Source of the DNA: Bacteroidota bacterium
GTDB taxonomy: Bacteria; Bacteroidota; Bacteroidia; 2-12-FULL-35-15
Length of the DNA stretch: 64,000 bases
Assembly: GCA_029237775.1 (NCBI GenBank)
Contig: JAQZBR010000005.1
Coordinates: 248,001-312,000, forward strand
Direction: 5' to 3'
Part shown: piece by piece, positions 63,959-64,000 of the stretch
Position numbering within the stretch: position 1 is the stretch's first letter
Layout of the letters: every line of letters starts with the position of its first letter
Notes under the pieces: generated by a model
Databases searched by the model: none
What the model was told of the DNA's origin: nothing
What the model saw: only the letters and a program-made list of their open reading frames with translations
Program-made: the position numbers and the translations under genes

Positions 63959-64000
63959 AAAGAATTATTATATTAGAGGAAAATTTCCACTCATCACCAC

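Overview
The window looks like a chromosomal segment of a member of the Bacteroidota. Evidence: several proteins end in type IX secretion (T9SS) type A or type B sorting domains; a PorZ-like T9SS component sits beside recO; AT-rich intergenic DNA carries TAnnTTTG promoter elements typical of the phylum; and many products belong to families common there (DUF4421, DUF6495, DUF3592, M42 peptidase, lone TonB-domain proteins). A genus cannot be assigned. The recurrent spacer repeats and mid-low GC would suit an environmental Bacteroidota bacterium, possibly an assembled metagenome contig.

Region 1 (1-16113) is a mosaic of housekeeping and envelope genes: the 3' end of a cyclophilin, a thiamine-binding-like protein, peptidase T with two DUF3592 membrane proteins, HU, a three-domain protein (phosphodiesterase + TPR + sulfotransferase) behind a tiny overlapping ORF, two tandem T9SS cargo paralogues, a sterol-desaturase-family enzyme, penicillin-binding protein 1C, and a TonB-domain/NAD(P)H oxidoreductase/DUF4421 operon.

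Region 2 (16161-23068) is a compact five-gene operon (SpoIIM-like, DUF4129, DUF4350, MoxR AAA ATPase, DUF58) with a divergent RDD-family gene. It is a membrane/ATPase module of unknown substrate.

Region 3 (23268-32920) holds a TPR protein and M42 aminopeptidase pair, a T9SS-sorted cupredoxin, porZ-recO, tRNA-Arg(CCG), palindromic interspersed repeats, DUF72 and DUF2383 proteins, and carA.

Region 4 (33201-51619, minus strand) is the fused str-S10-spc-alpha ribosomal supercluster, rpsL to rplQ, with fusA, secY, map, infA, rpmJ and rpoA. Its order is normal, but four junctions show losses of conserved sequence that hit rpsJ (3' end), rplV (in-frame), rpsE (frameshifting) and the rpsD/rpoA boundary. 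All of these genes are essential or nearly so, so I think assembly error is the likeliest cause, but the sequence alone cannot prove it.

Region 5 (51847-63958) has a 2806-residue T9SS type B surface protein built from two families of in-frame repeats, a small secreted protein directly upstream of it, a TMTC-like membrane/TPR protein, and a divergent FabH-like ketoacyl-ACP synthase III.

Best candidates for an undescribed system are the phosphodiesterase-TPR-sulfotransferase fusion with its coupled micro-ORF, and the MoxR-DUF58-SpoIIM membrane module. The most striking sequence-level signal is the set of deletions in the ribosomal cluster.
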